From Tundrisphaera sp051175315 (GTDB taxonomy: Bacteria > Planctomycetota > Planctomycetia > Isosphaerales > Isosphaeraceae): DNA of 64,000 nucleotides. Numbering within the stretch: position 1 is the first letter of the stretch; every line of letters begins with the position of its first letter. The DNA is taken from the NCBI RefSeq assembly GCF_051175315.1, contig NZ_CP195100.1:5952001-6016000 (forward strand), written 5' to 3'. Positions 8,893 to 17,366 of the stretch are shown piece by piece. The notes beneath the pieces are model-generated. The model was not told the DNA's origin. It saw nothing but the letters and a program-made list of their open reading frames with translations, and did not search any database. Both the position numbers and the translations under genes were made by a program.

Positions 8893-10365
8893 TCAGGCGA
8901 GGATTTCCCGGATTGGCCGGCCGTGGTCGATGTCGAGCCGTTTCTGGCCGGGGACCTCTAGGCGGCGGGAATCGAGCCCGAGCTGGTGGAGCACCGTGGC
9001 GTGGATGTCCGTGACGTAGTGCCGCTGCTCGACGGCGTGGAAGCCCAGCTCGTCGGTCGCGCCATGCACCACCCCGCCCTTGATACCGCCCCCGGCCATC
9101 CAGACCGAAAACCCGTAGGGATGGTGGTCGCGTCCATCCTTCCCCTCGGTCCCGGGGGTCCGGCCGAACTCGGTGGCCCAGACCACGATCGTCTCGTCCA
9201 GCAGCCCGCGCCGCTTCAGGTCCTTGAGCAGCCCGGCGATCGGCCGGTCGACCTGGCCGCAGAGCTGGGCATGGCCGTTCTTGAGGTCGGAGTGGGCATC
9301 CCAGGCGCCGGCGGCCCCGTTGGCCCCGTGGTAGACCTGGACGAATCGGACCCCCTTCTCGACCAGTCTGCGGGCGGCCAGGCACTGGGCGCCGAACGGC
9401 TTGGTGGCGTCCTGGTCGAGGCCGTAGAGGGCCTGAGTCTCGGGCGTTTCGAGGTCGAGCTTGACCACCTCGGGGACGCTCGCCTGCATCCGGAACGCCA
9501 GCTCATAAGAGCGGATCCGGGCCCGGAGGGCGGGATCGTCGGGATAGCGGGCGGCGGACATCCGGTCGAGCTTGCCGATCAGGTCGAATCCGGCGGCCTG
9601 CTCCTCGCGGGTCACGCTCGACCCGGGCGAGGCGAACGGGAGGGGATTCTTGGGGTCGACCGAGAGCCGGACGCCGTCGTGCTCCGGGCCGAGGTAGTTC
9701 GACCCATGCCCGTTCATCCCGCCGCAGCAATCGGCCAGGGGGGTCCCCAGGACGACGAAGCTGGGCAGGTCGTCGTTCAACGACCCGAGGCCATAGTGGA
9801 TCCACGATCCGATCGTCGGGAACGCCCCTTCCAGGGCGTGGCGGCCGGTGTGGAACTGGAGCTGGGCCCCGTGGTCGTTGTCGGTCGTCCACATCGACCG
9901 GACCACGGCCAGGTCGTCGACGCACTCGCCCAGGTGGGGCCACCAGTCGGACACCTCGATCCCGCTCTGGCCCCGTTTCTGGTAGCCGACCTGCATCGGG
10001 AAGATGCTCGGCTGGATCTTGTGCTGGCCGGCGACGAACTCGCGGAGGTTCTTCTTGGTGAAGGGGGATTCGAGCACCGCCTTGTGCGGGGTTTCGGCGA
10101 TCGTCTTGCCGGCGTACTTGTTCAACTCCGGCTTGGGGTCGAAGCTCTCCATGTGGCTGGTGCCGCCGATCATGAACAGCCAGATCACGTTCTTCGCCCT
10201 GGGCGCGAAGTGGGGTTTGCCGTCGGGCGGGGTCCAGAGGCCCGTTTCGTCCGCCCGCGCCACGCCTTCCCTCTGGAGCATCGCCCCCAGGGCCAGGCCG
10301 GTGAATCCCATCCCCATGTCGGCCAGGAACGCCCGCCGGGGGACTCGCCCGTGATGGGTTGCCAT
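8893..10365 (-). CDS. DUF1501 family protein, Tat-type N-terminus
   Basis: The full-length DUF1501 protein has 490 residues. The N-terminus MATHHGRVPRRAFLADMGMGFTGLALGAML is a plausible twin-arginine signal. Family landmarks are AKNVIWLFMIGGTSHMESFD, the segment CCGGMNGHGSNYLGPEHDG, VRFVQVYHGANGAAGAWDAH and the C-terminal ATEFGRTPGTEGKDGRDHHP, then DIHATVLHQLGLD. The last motif resembles the C-terminal metal region of alkaline-phosphatase-fold enzymes. It follows the DUF1549/DUF1553 gene by 13 bp, so they are very likely cotranscribed. The family is certain and the function is unknown. Confidence 0.93.
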   Translation of the reverse strand: MATHHGRVPRRAFLADMGMGFTGLALGAMLQREGVARADETGLWTPPDGKPHFAPRAKNVIWLFMIGGTSHMESFDPKPELNKYAGKTIAETPHKAVLESPFTKKNLREFVAGQHKIQPSIFPMQVGYQKRGQSGIEVSDWWPHLGECVDDLAVVRSMWTTDNDHGAQLQFHTGRHALEGAFPTIGSWIHYGLGSLNDDLPSFVVLGTPLADCCGGMNGHGSNYLGPEHDGVRLSVDPKNPLPFASPGSSVTREEQAAGFDLIGKLDRMSAARYPDDPALRARIRSYELAFRMQASVPEVVKLDLETPETQALYGLDQDATKPFGAQCLAARRLVEKGVRFVQVYHGANGAAGAWDAHSDLKNGHAQLCGQVDRPIAGLLKDLKRRGLLDETIVVWATEFGRTPGTEGKDGRDHHPYGFSVWMAGGGIKGGVVHGATDELGFHAVEQRHYVTDIHATVLHQLGLDSRRLEVPGQKRLDIDHGRPIREILA

Positions 10366-10378
10366 GGATCGAGCCCTT

Positions 10379-12985
10379 TCAGCGGATGGTCAGGAAGTCG
10401 TTGTGATTGAGCAGCACGTGCACCAGCCCTTCGCGGGCCCTCTGCCGAGGGTCGGCGGCCGGGGCGACCTCGCAGGCGGCACCGCCGTCGATCGGCTTCA
10501 GGTCGGCCGGAGACTCCAGCGACCGCGCCAGTCGCGTCAGGTGATCGACGCAGGCGGCCCGTTCCTCGTCGGTGGGGCCCCGGCCCAGGGTCCGCTCGAA
10601 GGCCGACCGGACGAACGCGTCATCCGCATCCGGCGCGATCGAACGCGACAGGTCGGCGGCCAGGCGTCGGCTCGCGGCCAGGACCAGCGGGCTGTTGGCC
10701 ATCGCCAACGCCTGCTGGGGGACCACGCTCTCGTCGCGACGATAGCACGAGCTGACGTTGGGGGCGTCGAAGATCGCCAGGAAAGAAACCTGCTTCTCGG
10801 CCGCGTGGCGGAAGTACAGGCTTCGCCTCTTGGAGGTCAACCACGCGTCCGGATCGAGGTCCGGCCCGCCCCTCGCCGGGTCGAGCGTGCCGGAGGCCAG
10901 GAGGACGTTATCCCGGACGATCTCGGACTCCATCCGCCGGGGGTTCATCCGCCAGTATTTGGAGTTGTCCGGATCGACCGACGCGGCATCGTGGCCGGCC
11001 CCGGTCGAGACGCGTCGGTAGGCATCGCTGGTGACCAGGAGGCGGTGGATCGCCTTCATGCTCCAGCCCCGCTCCATGAACTCGACGGCCAGCCAGTCGA
11101 GCAACTCGGGATGGCTGGGGGCCCGGCCATTGAGCCCGAAGTCGGCCGGGGTGCCCACCAGGGGGCGGCCGAAGTGGCGGAGCCAGATGTGATTGATCGC
11201 GACGCGGGCCGTCAGCGGGTTGGCCCGATCGCCGATCCGGCGGGCCAGGGCGAGCCTCCGGCCCGTGCTCGTCCGAGGATAGATCGGGCCGAACGAGGTG
11301 TACCGCCCGGTCGGGTTGACGGCCGCCGTGCCCGCGGCATACATCGCCTCGCGGGCCTTGGCCGCCTTGGCGTCGGCCCTCGCCTTCTCGTCGGGCTTGG
11401 CGGCGAGCTGTTGCGCCATCTCGGCCTCGGCCAGCGTCGCCTCGGCCCGCCGCAACGTCGCTTGACGCTCGACCTTGAGGGCCTCGGCCGCCGCCTGCTC
11501 GGCCGCCTTGGCATCGCGGGGCTCGGCATACTCGGCGCGATCGGCGGCGATCCGCAGGCGGGTCGACTCCCGCTCCCAGAGTGCGGCCGCCAAAAGCTTC
11601 TCGGCCAGCGCCGCATCGGCATCGACGCGCGGGCCAGTGAGCAGGGCCTTGTCGTGCGCGGCGCGGGCCGACGCGAGCGAGGTCTCGGCCGCGTCGGTCG
11701 CCTCGGCCTGGACGAACGATTTCATCCCCGGATAGAAGGCCGTGAGCGGCAGCTTGACGGGCTCGATGGCCACCGGCCCGCCCAGGAACGCCGGCAGGCC
11801 GGGCGAGAGCGGGTGATCCTTATCCGGGCTCTTTTCGTCGCCGCGGGCGTAGAGGAACGTCGGCGTGTCCGGATTGGCATCATAGACGCGCGCCAGGGCA
11901 TCCTTGGTGAGATCCGCCTGGCCGGGACGCCGGTCGGCCCGGACCTCCTGGGGCTCGAAGAAGGCGCGGAGGCGATAATACTCGGTCTGGCTGATCGGAT
12001 CGTATTTGTGATCGTGGCAGCGGGCGCAGGCGAAGGTCAGCCCGAGGAAGGCGCGGGCCGAATGGTCGACCGTGTTCTGGAGGGTCGTATCGCGGCTGAA
12101 CTTGGACCAGTTGCGGGCGAGGAAGCCGGTCGCGCGGAGGGCGGATTCGTCGTCCGGGGCGGCCTCGTCGGCGGCGAGCATTTCGAGGATCATCCGGTCG
12201 TATCCCTTGTCATCATTCAGGGATTCGACGATCCAGTCGCGCCACCGCCAGATGTGAGGCTGGCTCTCGCGGACCTCCGCCTTGTAGCCGGCCCAGTCGC
12301 TGTACCTCCAAATGTCCATCCAGTGCCGTCCCCACCGCTCCCCATAATGGGGCGAGGCGAGCAGGCGATCGACGGCCTTCTCGTACGCATCCGGCGCCGG
12401 GTCGGCGAGGAAGGCCGACCGCTCGGAGGGGCTGGGGGCGAGGCCGGTCAGGTCGAGCGAGACCCGCCGGAGGAGTTCGCCCCGGTCGGCCTCGGGTGCA
12501 GGCGTGAGACCGGCCTTTTCCATTCCGGAGGCGAGGAAGGCATCGACCGGGTTGCGGATCTCCCCCGGACCGGAGACGCCGGGGACCTCGGGCCGGGTCG
12601 GTGGCCGGAAGGACCAGTGGTCGCGAGGGTCGGGTTGGGGCTTCTCCTCGGGGGCGTGGGCCCCCTGGTCGATCCATCCCCGGACCAGTTCGAGTTCCTT
12701 CGCGGACAGGGGCTCTCCTTCCGGGGGCATCCTCAGCCCGCCCGCCCCGGTGAGCTTTTCCACGAGCAAACTCTGATCGGACTGCCCGGGCTCGATCGCC
12801 GGACCGCTCTCGCCACCCCGGAGCATCAGGGCCGCGGTATCGACGCGGAGACCCCCTTCCTGCTTCAAGGCACCGTGACAAGCCACGCAGCGCCGGGCCA
12901 GGACCGGCTTGATCTCGCGCGGATAGTCCACGGTGGCGAGTGGCGAGGCGACGAGGGCGAGCGCCATCAGGGCGGGGAGCGTCAT
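10379..12985 (-). CDS. DUF1549/DUF1553 planctomycete cytochrome protein
   Basis: The protein has 868 residues from the ATG at 12985, which opens the signal peptide MTLPALMALALVASPLATVD. A longer frame back to 13396 would overlap the divergent esterase gene and adds Arg/Pro-rich sequence, so I rejected it. The planctomycete cytochrome C motif is CVACH at residues 33-37, and DUF1549 carries the second motif CARCHDHKYD. An Ala/Glu-rich, probably coiled-coil insert (DAKAAEQAAAEALKVERQAT and LAEAEMAQQLAAKPDEKARA) replaces the discoidin segment seen in the paralogue at the left edge. DUF1553 ends the protein (HVLLNHNDFLTIR). It is the upstream partner of the DUF1501 gene. Confidence 0.92.
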   Translation of the reverse strand: MTLPALMALALVASPLATVDYPREIKPVLARRCVACHGALKQEGGLRVDTAALMLRGGESGPAIEPGQSDQSLLVEKLTGAGGLRMPPEGEPLSAKELELVRGWIDQGAHAPEEKPQPDPRDHWSFRPPTRPEVPGVSGPGEIRNPVDAFLASGMEKAGLTPAPEADRGELLRRVSLDLTGLAPSPSERSAFLADPAPDAYEKAVDRLLASPHYGERWGRHWMDIWRYSDWAGYKAEVRESQPHIWRWRDWIVESLNDDKGYDRMILEMLAADEAAPDDESALRATGFLARNWSKFSRDTTLQNTVDHSARAFLGLTFACARCHDHKYDPISQTEYYRLRAFFEPQEVRADRRPGQADLTKDALARVYDANPDTPTFLYARGDEKSPDKDHPLSPGLPAFLGGPVAIEPVKLPLTAFYPGMKSFVQAEATDAAETSLASARAAHDKALLTGPRVDADAALAEKLLAAALWERESTRLRIAADRAEYAEPRDAKAAEQAAAEALKVERQATLRRAEATLAEAEMAQQLAAKPDEKARADAKAAKAREAMYAAGTAAVNPTGRYTSFGPIYPRTSTGRRLALARRIGDRANPLTARVAINHIWLRHFGRPLVGTPADFGLNGRAPSHPELLDWLAVEFMERGWSMKAIHRLLVTSDAYRRVSTGAGHDAASVDPDNSKYWRMNPRRMESEIVRDNVLLASGTLDPARGGPDLDPDAWLTSKRRSLYFRHAAEKQVSFLAIFDAPNVSSCYRRDESVVPQQALAMANSPLVLAASRRLAADLSRSIAPDADDAFVRSAFERTLGRGPTDEERAACVDHLTRLARSLESPADLKPIDGGAACEVAPAADPRQRAREGLVHVLLNHNDFLTIR

Positions 12986-13206
12986 GGGTCGACTCCGGAG
13001 GGGCGGTGTCGAGGCGGGGGTGGCGGTGGGGTCGCCCGGGAAGGTTCGGCGGGAAGTCGTTCGCGGTCCCAACCTAGCGTCGGATACGACCATCGTCAAG
13101 CAAGGCCGGCGATGAGGGCGGTTTCCTCCGGGCGTGGGGCCGGCTAGGATGCCCCCGAAGACCTTCGTCCACGGGCCGACATCCGATACCCTGGGGTTGC
13201 ACCGCC

Positions 13207-15285
13207 ATGATCGCCCTCGCCCTGGCCTTCTCCCTCGCCGTCGCGACGCCGCCCGCCGATGAATTGCGGGTGCTGGACGAGGCGGCCCGACCCCGCGAGA
13301 TGCTCGGCGATTGGCTCCGGGCGGAGGCCGGCAAACATTTCCGGGCGAGGAGGGAGGCCGTGGCGGCCTTAAAGACGCCCGAGGCCTGGCAGGCACGCCA
13401 GCGGGACCTCCGGGGAAAGTTCCTCGCCTCCCTCGGCGCCTTCCCCGAACGCACCCCGCTGAATCCCCGCGTCACGGGCCGGGATCGTCGCGACGGCTAC
13501 ACGGTCGAGCGGGTCGTCTTCGAAAGCCGTCCCGATCACCACGTGACCGCCTTGCTCTACCTGCCCGAGGCCTCGGGCCCGGTGCCCGGCGTCCTGCTCC
13601 CCTGCGGGCACTCCGCCGAGGGGAAGGCGGGCGAGACCTATCAGCGGGCCAGCATCACCCTGGCCCGGAATGGACTGGCCGTGCTCTGCTTCGACCCGTT
13701 CGGCCAGGGGGAACGGGTCCAGATCCTGGACGCCAAGGGCAAGCCGGCCATCAAGGGGAGCGTGACCGAGCACACGATGGCCGGCGTCGGGGCCCTGCTG
13801 GTCGGGCGGCAGGCGGCCCACTATCGGATCTGGGACGGCCTCCGGGCCATGGACTACCTGGCGGGCCGGCCCGAGGTCGACCCGACGCGCCTGGGGTGCA
13901 CGGGGAATTCCGGGGGCGGGACCGAGACGGCCTACCTGATGGCCCTGGACGATCGGATCGCCGTGGCCGCCCCGTCCTGCTACATCACCTCGCTGGAACG
14001 GCTGTTCGCCACGATCGGCCCGCAGGACGCCGAGCAGAACATCACCGGCCAGGTCGCCTTCGGCATGGACCACGCCGACTACGTGACCATGAGGGCCCCG
14101 AAACCCACCCTCCTCTGCGTCGGGACCCAGGACTTCTTCGACATCGATGGGGCCTGGGCGAGCTTCCGGGAGGCCAAGCTGGCCTACGGCCGATTCGGCT
14201 TCGGGGAGCGCGTCGACCTGTTCGAGTCGGACGAACCCCACGGATTCACCGGGCCTCGCCGCACCGCGGCCATGCGCTGGATGAGGCGGTGGCTGCTCGG
14301 CAAGGATGACGCACCGGTCGAGGTCGATGCCACCATCGCCACCCTGGAGCAGGCCCAGGCCACCGCGAAAGGCCAGGTCGTGCAGGAGTTCCCCGGCGAA
14401 CGCTCCGTGTTCGCCCTGAACGCCGAACGTGCTGACGAACTTGACCGATCTCGCGTCAAAGCATCGGCCGGACGCACCATGGACGCAATCCGGGAAGCAA
14501 TTCGGACGCGGTTGGCCGTGCCGACGAACTTGCGCCCTGTCATCGTCTCGGGGCAGGATCGGACGATCCGGCGGTCGGAATACTCGGTGGACCGCTGGAG
14601 CGTGACCACCGAGCCGGGCATCACGGTGCCCGTGCTCCTCCTGCGCGGGGATCGGACCGACGGAGGTAAGCCCCTCGCGGTCTACGTGGGAGCCGACCGG
14701 ACGATGTTCGAGCCGGGAGGGGCCATCGAGTCGCGTGTCAGGGCCGGCGAACAGGTTGCTCTGGTCGAGCCCCGCGGAATGGGCGAGACCACGCCGGCCC
14801 CCCCGACTCGCCTTGCCTTCGGCCCCGATGAACGCGAGGCGTTCCTGGCGCTCCACCTGGGCCGGCCGCTCATCGGGATGCGGGTGCTCGACGTGCTGCA
14901 GGCCCTCCGGGCCCTGGATGGAGGGCGGGGCTTCCATCTGGTCGGGGTCGGCGCCGGGGGGCCGATCGCCCTCCACGCGGCGATCCTCGACGACCGCGTG
15001 CGGTCGGTCGAGATCGACGGGTCGATCCTGTCCTGGTCGGCGGTGGCGCATGCCGGGATCACCCGCGACCAGCTCGCATCAGCCGTGCCCGGGGTCCTGG
15101 AAAGCTACGACCTGCCCGAACTCGCGGCGGCCCTGGCGCCGAGGCCGCTCACGATCCGCAGCCCGATCGATCCCGACGGGCGGCCGGCGGCCCGGGAGAC
15201 CGTGGATGCGGCGCTCGCCCCGGTGATCGATGCCTTTCGTTCTCGGGACTCGGCGGATCGGCTGACGATCCGGGTCGCTCCCTGA
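13207..15285 (+). CDS. Secreted two-domain alpha/beta hydrolase (acetylxylan esterase-like)
   Basis: The protein has 692 residues with a short signal peptide (MIALALAFSLAVATPPA). The first hydrolase domain (about residues 90-380) has VPGVLLPCGHSAEGKAG, a nucleophile elbow TGNSGGGTETAYL and a late Asp/His pair (VGTQDFFDID, ESDEPHGF), as in large acetylxylan-esterase-like proteins. A second hydrolase-like domain (about 460-690) has LVGVGAGGPIALHAAIL where GxSxG would be. It therefore lacks the serine and is probably non-catalytic. The gene is divergent from the DUF1549 gene with about 220 bp between starts. A role in deacylating plant or algal polysaccharide is inference. Confidence 0.8.
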   Translation: MIALALAFSLAVATPPADELRVLDEAARPREMLGDWLRAEAGKHFRARREAVAALKTPEAWQARQRDLRGKFLASLGAFPERTPLNPRVTGRDRRDGYTVERVVFESRPDHHVTALLYLPEASGPVPGVLLPCGHSAEGKAGETYQRASITLARNGLAVLCFDPFGQGERVQILDAKGKPAIKGSVTEHTMAGVGALLVGRQAAHYRIWDGLRAMDYLAGRPEVDPTRLGCTGNSGGGTETAYLMALDDRIAVAAPSCYITSLERLFATIGPQDAEQNITGQVAFGMDHADYVTMRAPKPTLLCVGTQDFFDIDGAWASFREAKLAYGRFGFGERVDLFESDEPHGFTGPRRTAAMRWMRRWLLGKDDAPVEVDATIATLEQAQATAKGQVVQEFPGERSVFALNAERADELDRSRVKASAGRTMDAIREAIRTRLAVPTNLRPVIVSGQDRTIRRSEYSVDRWSVTTEPGITVPVLLLRGDRTDGGKPLAVYVGADRTMFEPGGAIESRVRAGEQVALVEPRGMGETTPAPPTRLAFGPDEREAFLALHLGRPLIGMRVLDVLQALRALDGGRGFHLVGVGAGGPIALHAAILDDRVRSVEIDGSILSWSAVAHAGITRDQLASAVPGVLESYDLPELAAALAPRPLTIRSPIDPDGRPAARETVDAALAPVIDAFRSRDSADRLTIRVAP

Positions 15286-15642
15286 TCGGTCCCGCCGATG
15301 GGGCCCTGCCCCGCCGGTACGAACCCGCGGCACGGGTGTCCCGCCCCCTGATAGGCCAGGTTCGCCGGGCCCGGGATCCCGGCGAACTTACCCGGTTGGA
15401 TGAATTCGATCGGCCCGTGCGGCCGATCAGATGGGTACCGGGCGGCGGTGAGGATGCGTTGCGAATCCCAGGATTCGCCCGGCTCGCCGACGCATGTTGC
15501 CATCGCGCCGACGCCCCTTGATCTCACCCATCGGACCCGGATAAAGTCCACCCATCCCTAATTCCACCGGAGATCATCCCGGCACGGCCCCGCGAGGCCG
15601 TTTCGGGCCGTCGGGATCATTACTTCTACTTCGGGCGAATCC
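15286..15642. other. Intergenic region with two hairpins
   Basis: This is 357 bp between the esterase and the DUF1559 gene. No convincing ORF is visible. It contains the two perfect inverted repeats listed separately. The last 80 bp before 15643 would hold the promoter of the DUF1559 gene, but I do not see confident -35/-10 hexamers. Confidence 0.6.
15360..15428 (+). terminator. Paired stem-loops downstream of esterase gene
   Basis: GTTCGCCGGG at 15360-15369 pairs perfectly with CCCGGCGAAC at 15378-15387 (10 bp stem, 8 nt loop). GATCGGCC at 15408-15415 pairs with GGCCGATC at 15421-15428 (8 bp stem, 5 nt loop). Neither is followed by a T-run, so intrinsic termination is doubtful. They could protect the 3' end of the upstream mRNA or act as Rho-dependent or regulatory structures. 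Confidence 0.4.
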
Positions 15643-16575
15643 ATGTATCGATCGAATCCCGTCCGCCGCGGCTTCACGCTCATCGAACTGCTGGTGGTCA
15701 TCGCCATCATCGCCGTGTTAATCGCCTTGCTCCTGCCCGCCGTGCAGGCCGCCCGCGAGGCCGCCCGCAGGATCCAGTGCACCAACAACCTCAAGCAGTT
15801 CGGGATCGCCCTGCATAATTACCACGACACCCACGGCCGGTTCCCCAACGGACTCCTGGGGCGTGAGCCGACCACCGGCAAATACCCGGGCGGGGGGAAC
15901 GGGTATCGCCAGGCGTTCTGCGTGTCGATCCTGCCGTTCGTCGAGCAAGGCGCCGCCTTCGCCTCGTTCAACGCGAACCTGGGCGTGCTCAACGGGGCGA
16001 ACCAGACGACGAGGCTCGCGAAGATCGCCGTCTACCAGTGCCCCTCCGACGTGTCGGTCATCTTCGCCGACCCCAATCCGACCGACCACAAGGGGAACTA
16101 CGGCGTCAACTTCGGGCCCGGCGCATTCTTCAATCCGGGCCAGCCCGGGGGTGCCTTCGGGATCGCCTACGGTGCGAGCCTCGCGGAGATCACGGACGGG
16201 TCGAGCAATACCCTGGCGATGATGGAGTTGCTCCAGACCCCGACCCCGCTGAACGGCAACACCGACCGCCGGGGCCGGATCTGGAATGACGATTCCTCGA
16301 CCTATCAGGTCACGGCCCAGCTCACGCCCAACAGCAAGAGTCCGGACGCCGGGGTCTGCGGCAACGACCCGGTCCGCAACATGCCTTGCACGGAGCCCGG
16401 CGCGGGCAATCCGGGCAGCTTCTGGCTGGCTTCGCGAAGCCGCCACCCCGGGGGCGTCAACAGCCTGCTGTGCGACGGTTCCGTCCGCTTCTTCAAGGAC
16501 ACGGTCGCCATCAACAACTGGCGGGCCCTGAGCACCCGAAACGGCGGTGAGGTCCTCTCGTCCGACGGATATTGA
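15643..16575 (+). CDS. DUF1559 domain protein with type II pseudopilin N-terminus
   Basis: The protein has 310 residues. The N-terminus has the prepilin cleavage and methylation signature RRGFTLIELLVVIAIIAVLI, cut after Gly, with Glu at position 5 of the mature helix. The rest is the DUF1559 domain: REAARRIQCTNNLKQFGIAL, an internal EITDGSSNTLAMMEL and the C-terminal H-x9-DG motif (HPGGVNSLLCDGSVRFF). Planctomycetes carry many such paralogues, and no type II secretion genes lie nearby. It is probably a membrane-anchored, pseudopilin-like surface or periplasmic protein. Its role is unknown. Confidence 0.95.
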   Translation: MYRSNPVRRGFTLIELLVVIAIIAVLIALLLPAVQAAREAARRIQCTNNLKQFGIALHNYHDTHGRFPNGLLGREPTTGKYPGGGNGYRQAFCVSILPFVEQGAAFASFNANLGVLNGANQTTRLAKIAVYQCPSDVSVIFADPNPTDHKGNYGVNFGPGAFFNPGQPGGAFGIAYGASLAEITDGSSNTLAMMELLQTPTPLNGNTDRRGRIWNDDSSTYQVTAQLTPNSKSPDAGVCGNDPVRNMPCTEPGAGNPGSFWLASRSRHPGGVNSLLCDGSVRFFKDTVAINNWRALSTRNGGEVLSSDGY

Positions 16576-16667
16576 TCGACGCGGAGGGGCCGACTGTCTC
16601 CGAAGCCGGGGGGCCGGCCTCCTTCCTCGATCCGTGCGGGCGGGAGGTCAACGAAGGAGTGTCGCCG

Positions 16668-17354
16668 ATGCCGATCGAAGATCTCGACGCATGGCTGGCG
16701 CGGTCGTTCGAGGATTGGAAGCTCTCCCGCTCCGAGCGTCAGGCTCTCGTCGCCTCGCCATTCGGGTCGGGGCCTCCCGAGGCCAGGATGGCGACGATCC
16801 GGCGGGCCTTCGCGGCGGCCCGCGGGGCGTTGCCCGGGGCCGATCCCGTCGAGGTCCTGGCATGGCTGGAAGAAGTCGTGGCGGCCCTGCGGGAACGAGG
16901 CGAGCCGCCGACGACAATCCCCCGCGCCGAGGCCTACTTCAGCCCGGGGGATGACTGCCCGCGTGCCATCCTCCGGCTGCTGGATCAGGCGCGATCCACG
17001 GTGGATGCATGCGTCTTCACGATCACCGATGACCGCCTGGCCGATGGACTGATCGCCGCCGCCAGGCGCGGGCTCGAGGTGCGGGTGATCACCGACGACG
17101 CCAAGGCCGACGACCTCGGCTCCGACGCGAGCCGCCTCAACCGGTCGGGGATCGATCTCCGGATCGACCGCAGCCCGTTCCACATGCACCACAAGTTCGC
17201 CATCGTGGACCGGAGCATCCTGTTGACGGGGAGCTACAATTGGACCCGTGGCGCCGCCAATGATAACGAGGAAAACCTCATCATCAGCGACGATGCCCGA
17301 TGGCTCGCCCCGTTCCTCGAGACCTTCGATCGCCTCTGGCGGAAATTCGCCTGA
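16668..17354 (+). CDS. Single-HKD phospholipase D-like nuclease
   Basis: The protein has 228 residues. I chose the ATG at 16668 because AAGGAG lies at 16654-16659, ideally spaced. A start at 16572 lacks this. The N-terminal ~85 residues are helical and charged, with no signal peptide. A PLD_2 domain follows with one HKD motif (H174-x-K176-xxxx-D181) continuing into LLTGSYNWTRGAANDNEEN, where S and N are the usual downstream residues. Single-HKD proteins such as Nuc and mitochondrial PLD6 dimerise to form the active site, and bacterial ones are usually phosphodiesterases or nucleases. It sits between a pseudopilin-like gene and a histidine kinase, with no evident functional link. Confidence 0.85.
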   Translation: MPIEDLDAWLARSFEDWKLSRSERQALVASPFGSGPPEARMATIRRAFAAARGALPGADPVEVLAWLEEVVAALRERGEPPTTIPRAEAYFSPGDDCPRAILRLLDQARSTVDACVFTITDDRLADGLIAAARRGLEVRVITDDAKADDLGSDASRLNRSGIDLRIDRSPFHMHHKFAIVDRSILLTGSYNWTRGAANDNEENLIISDDARWLAPFLETFDRLWRKFA

Positions 17355-17366
17355 CTTTCGCCGGGG

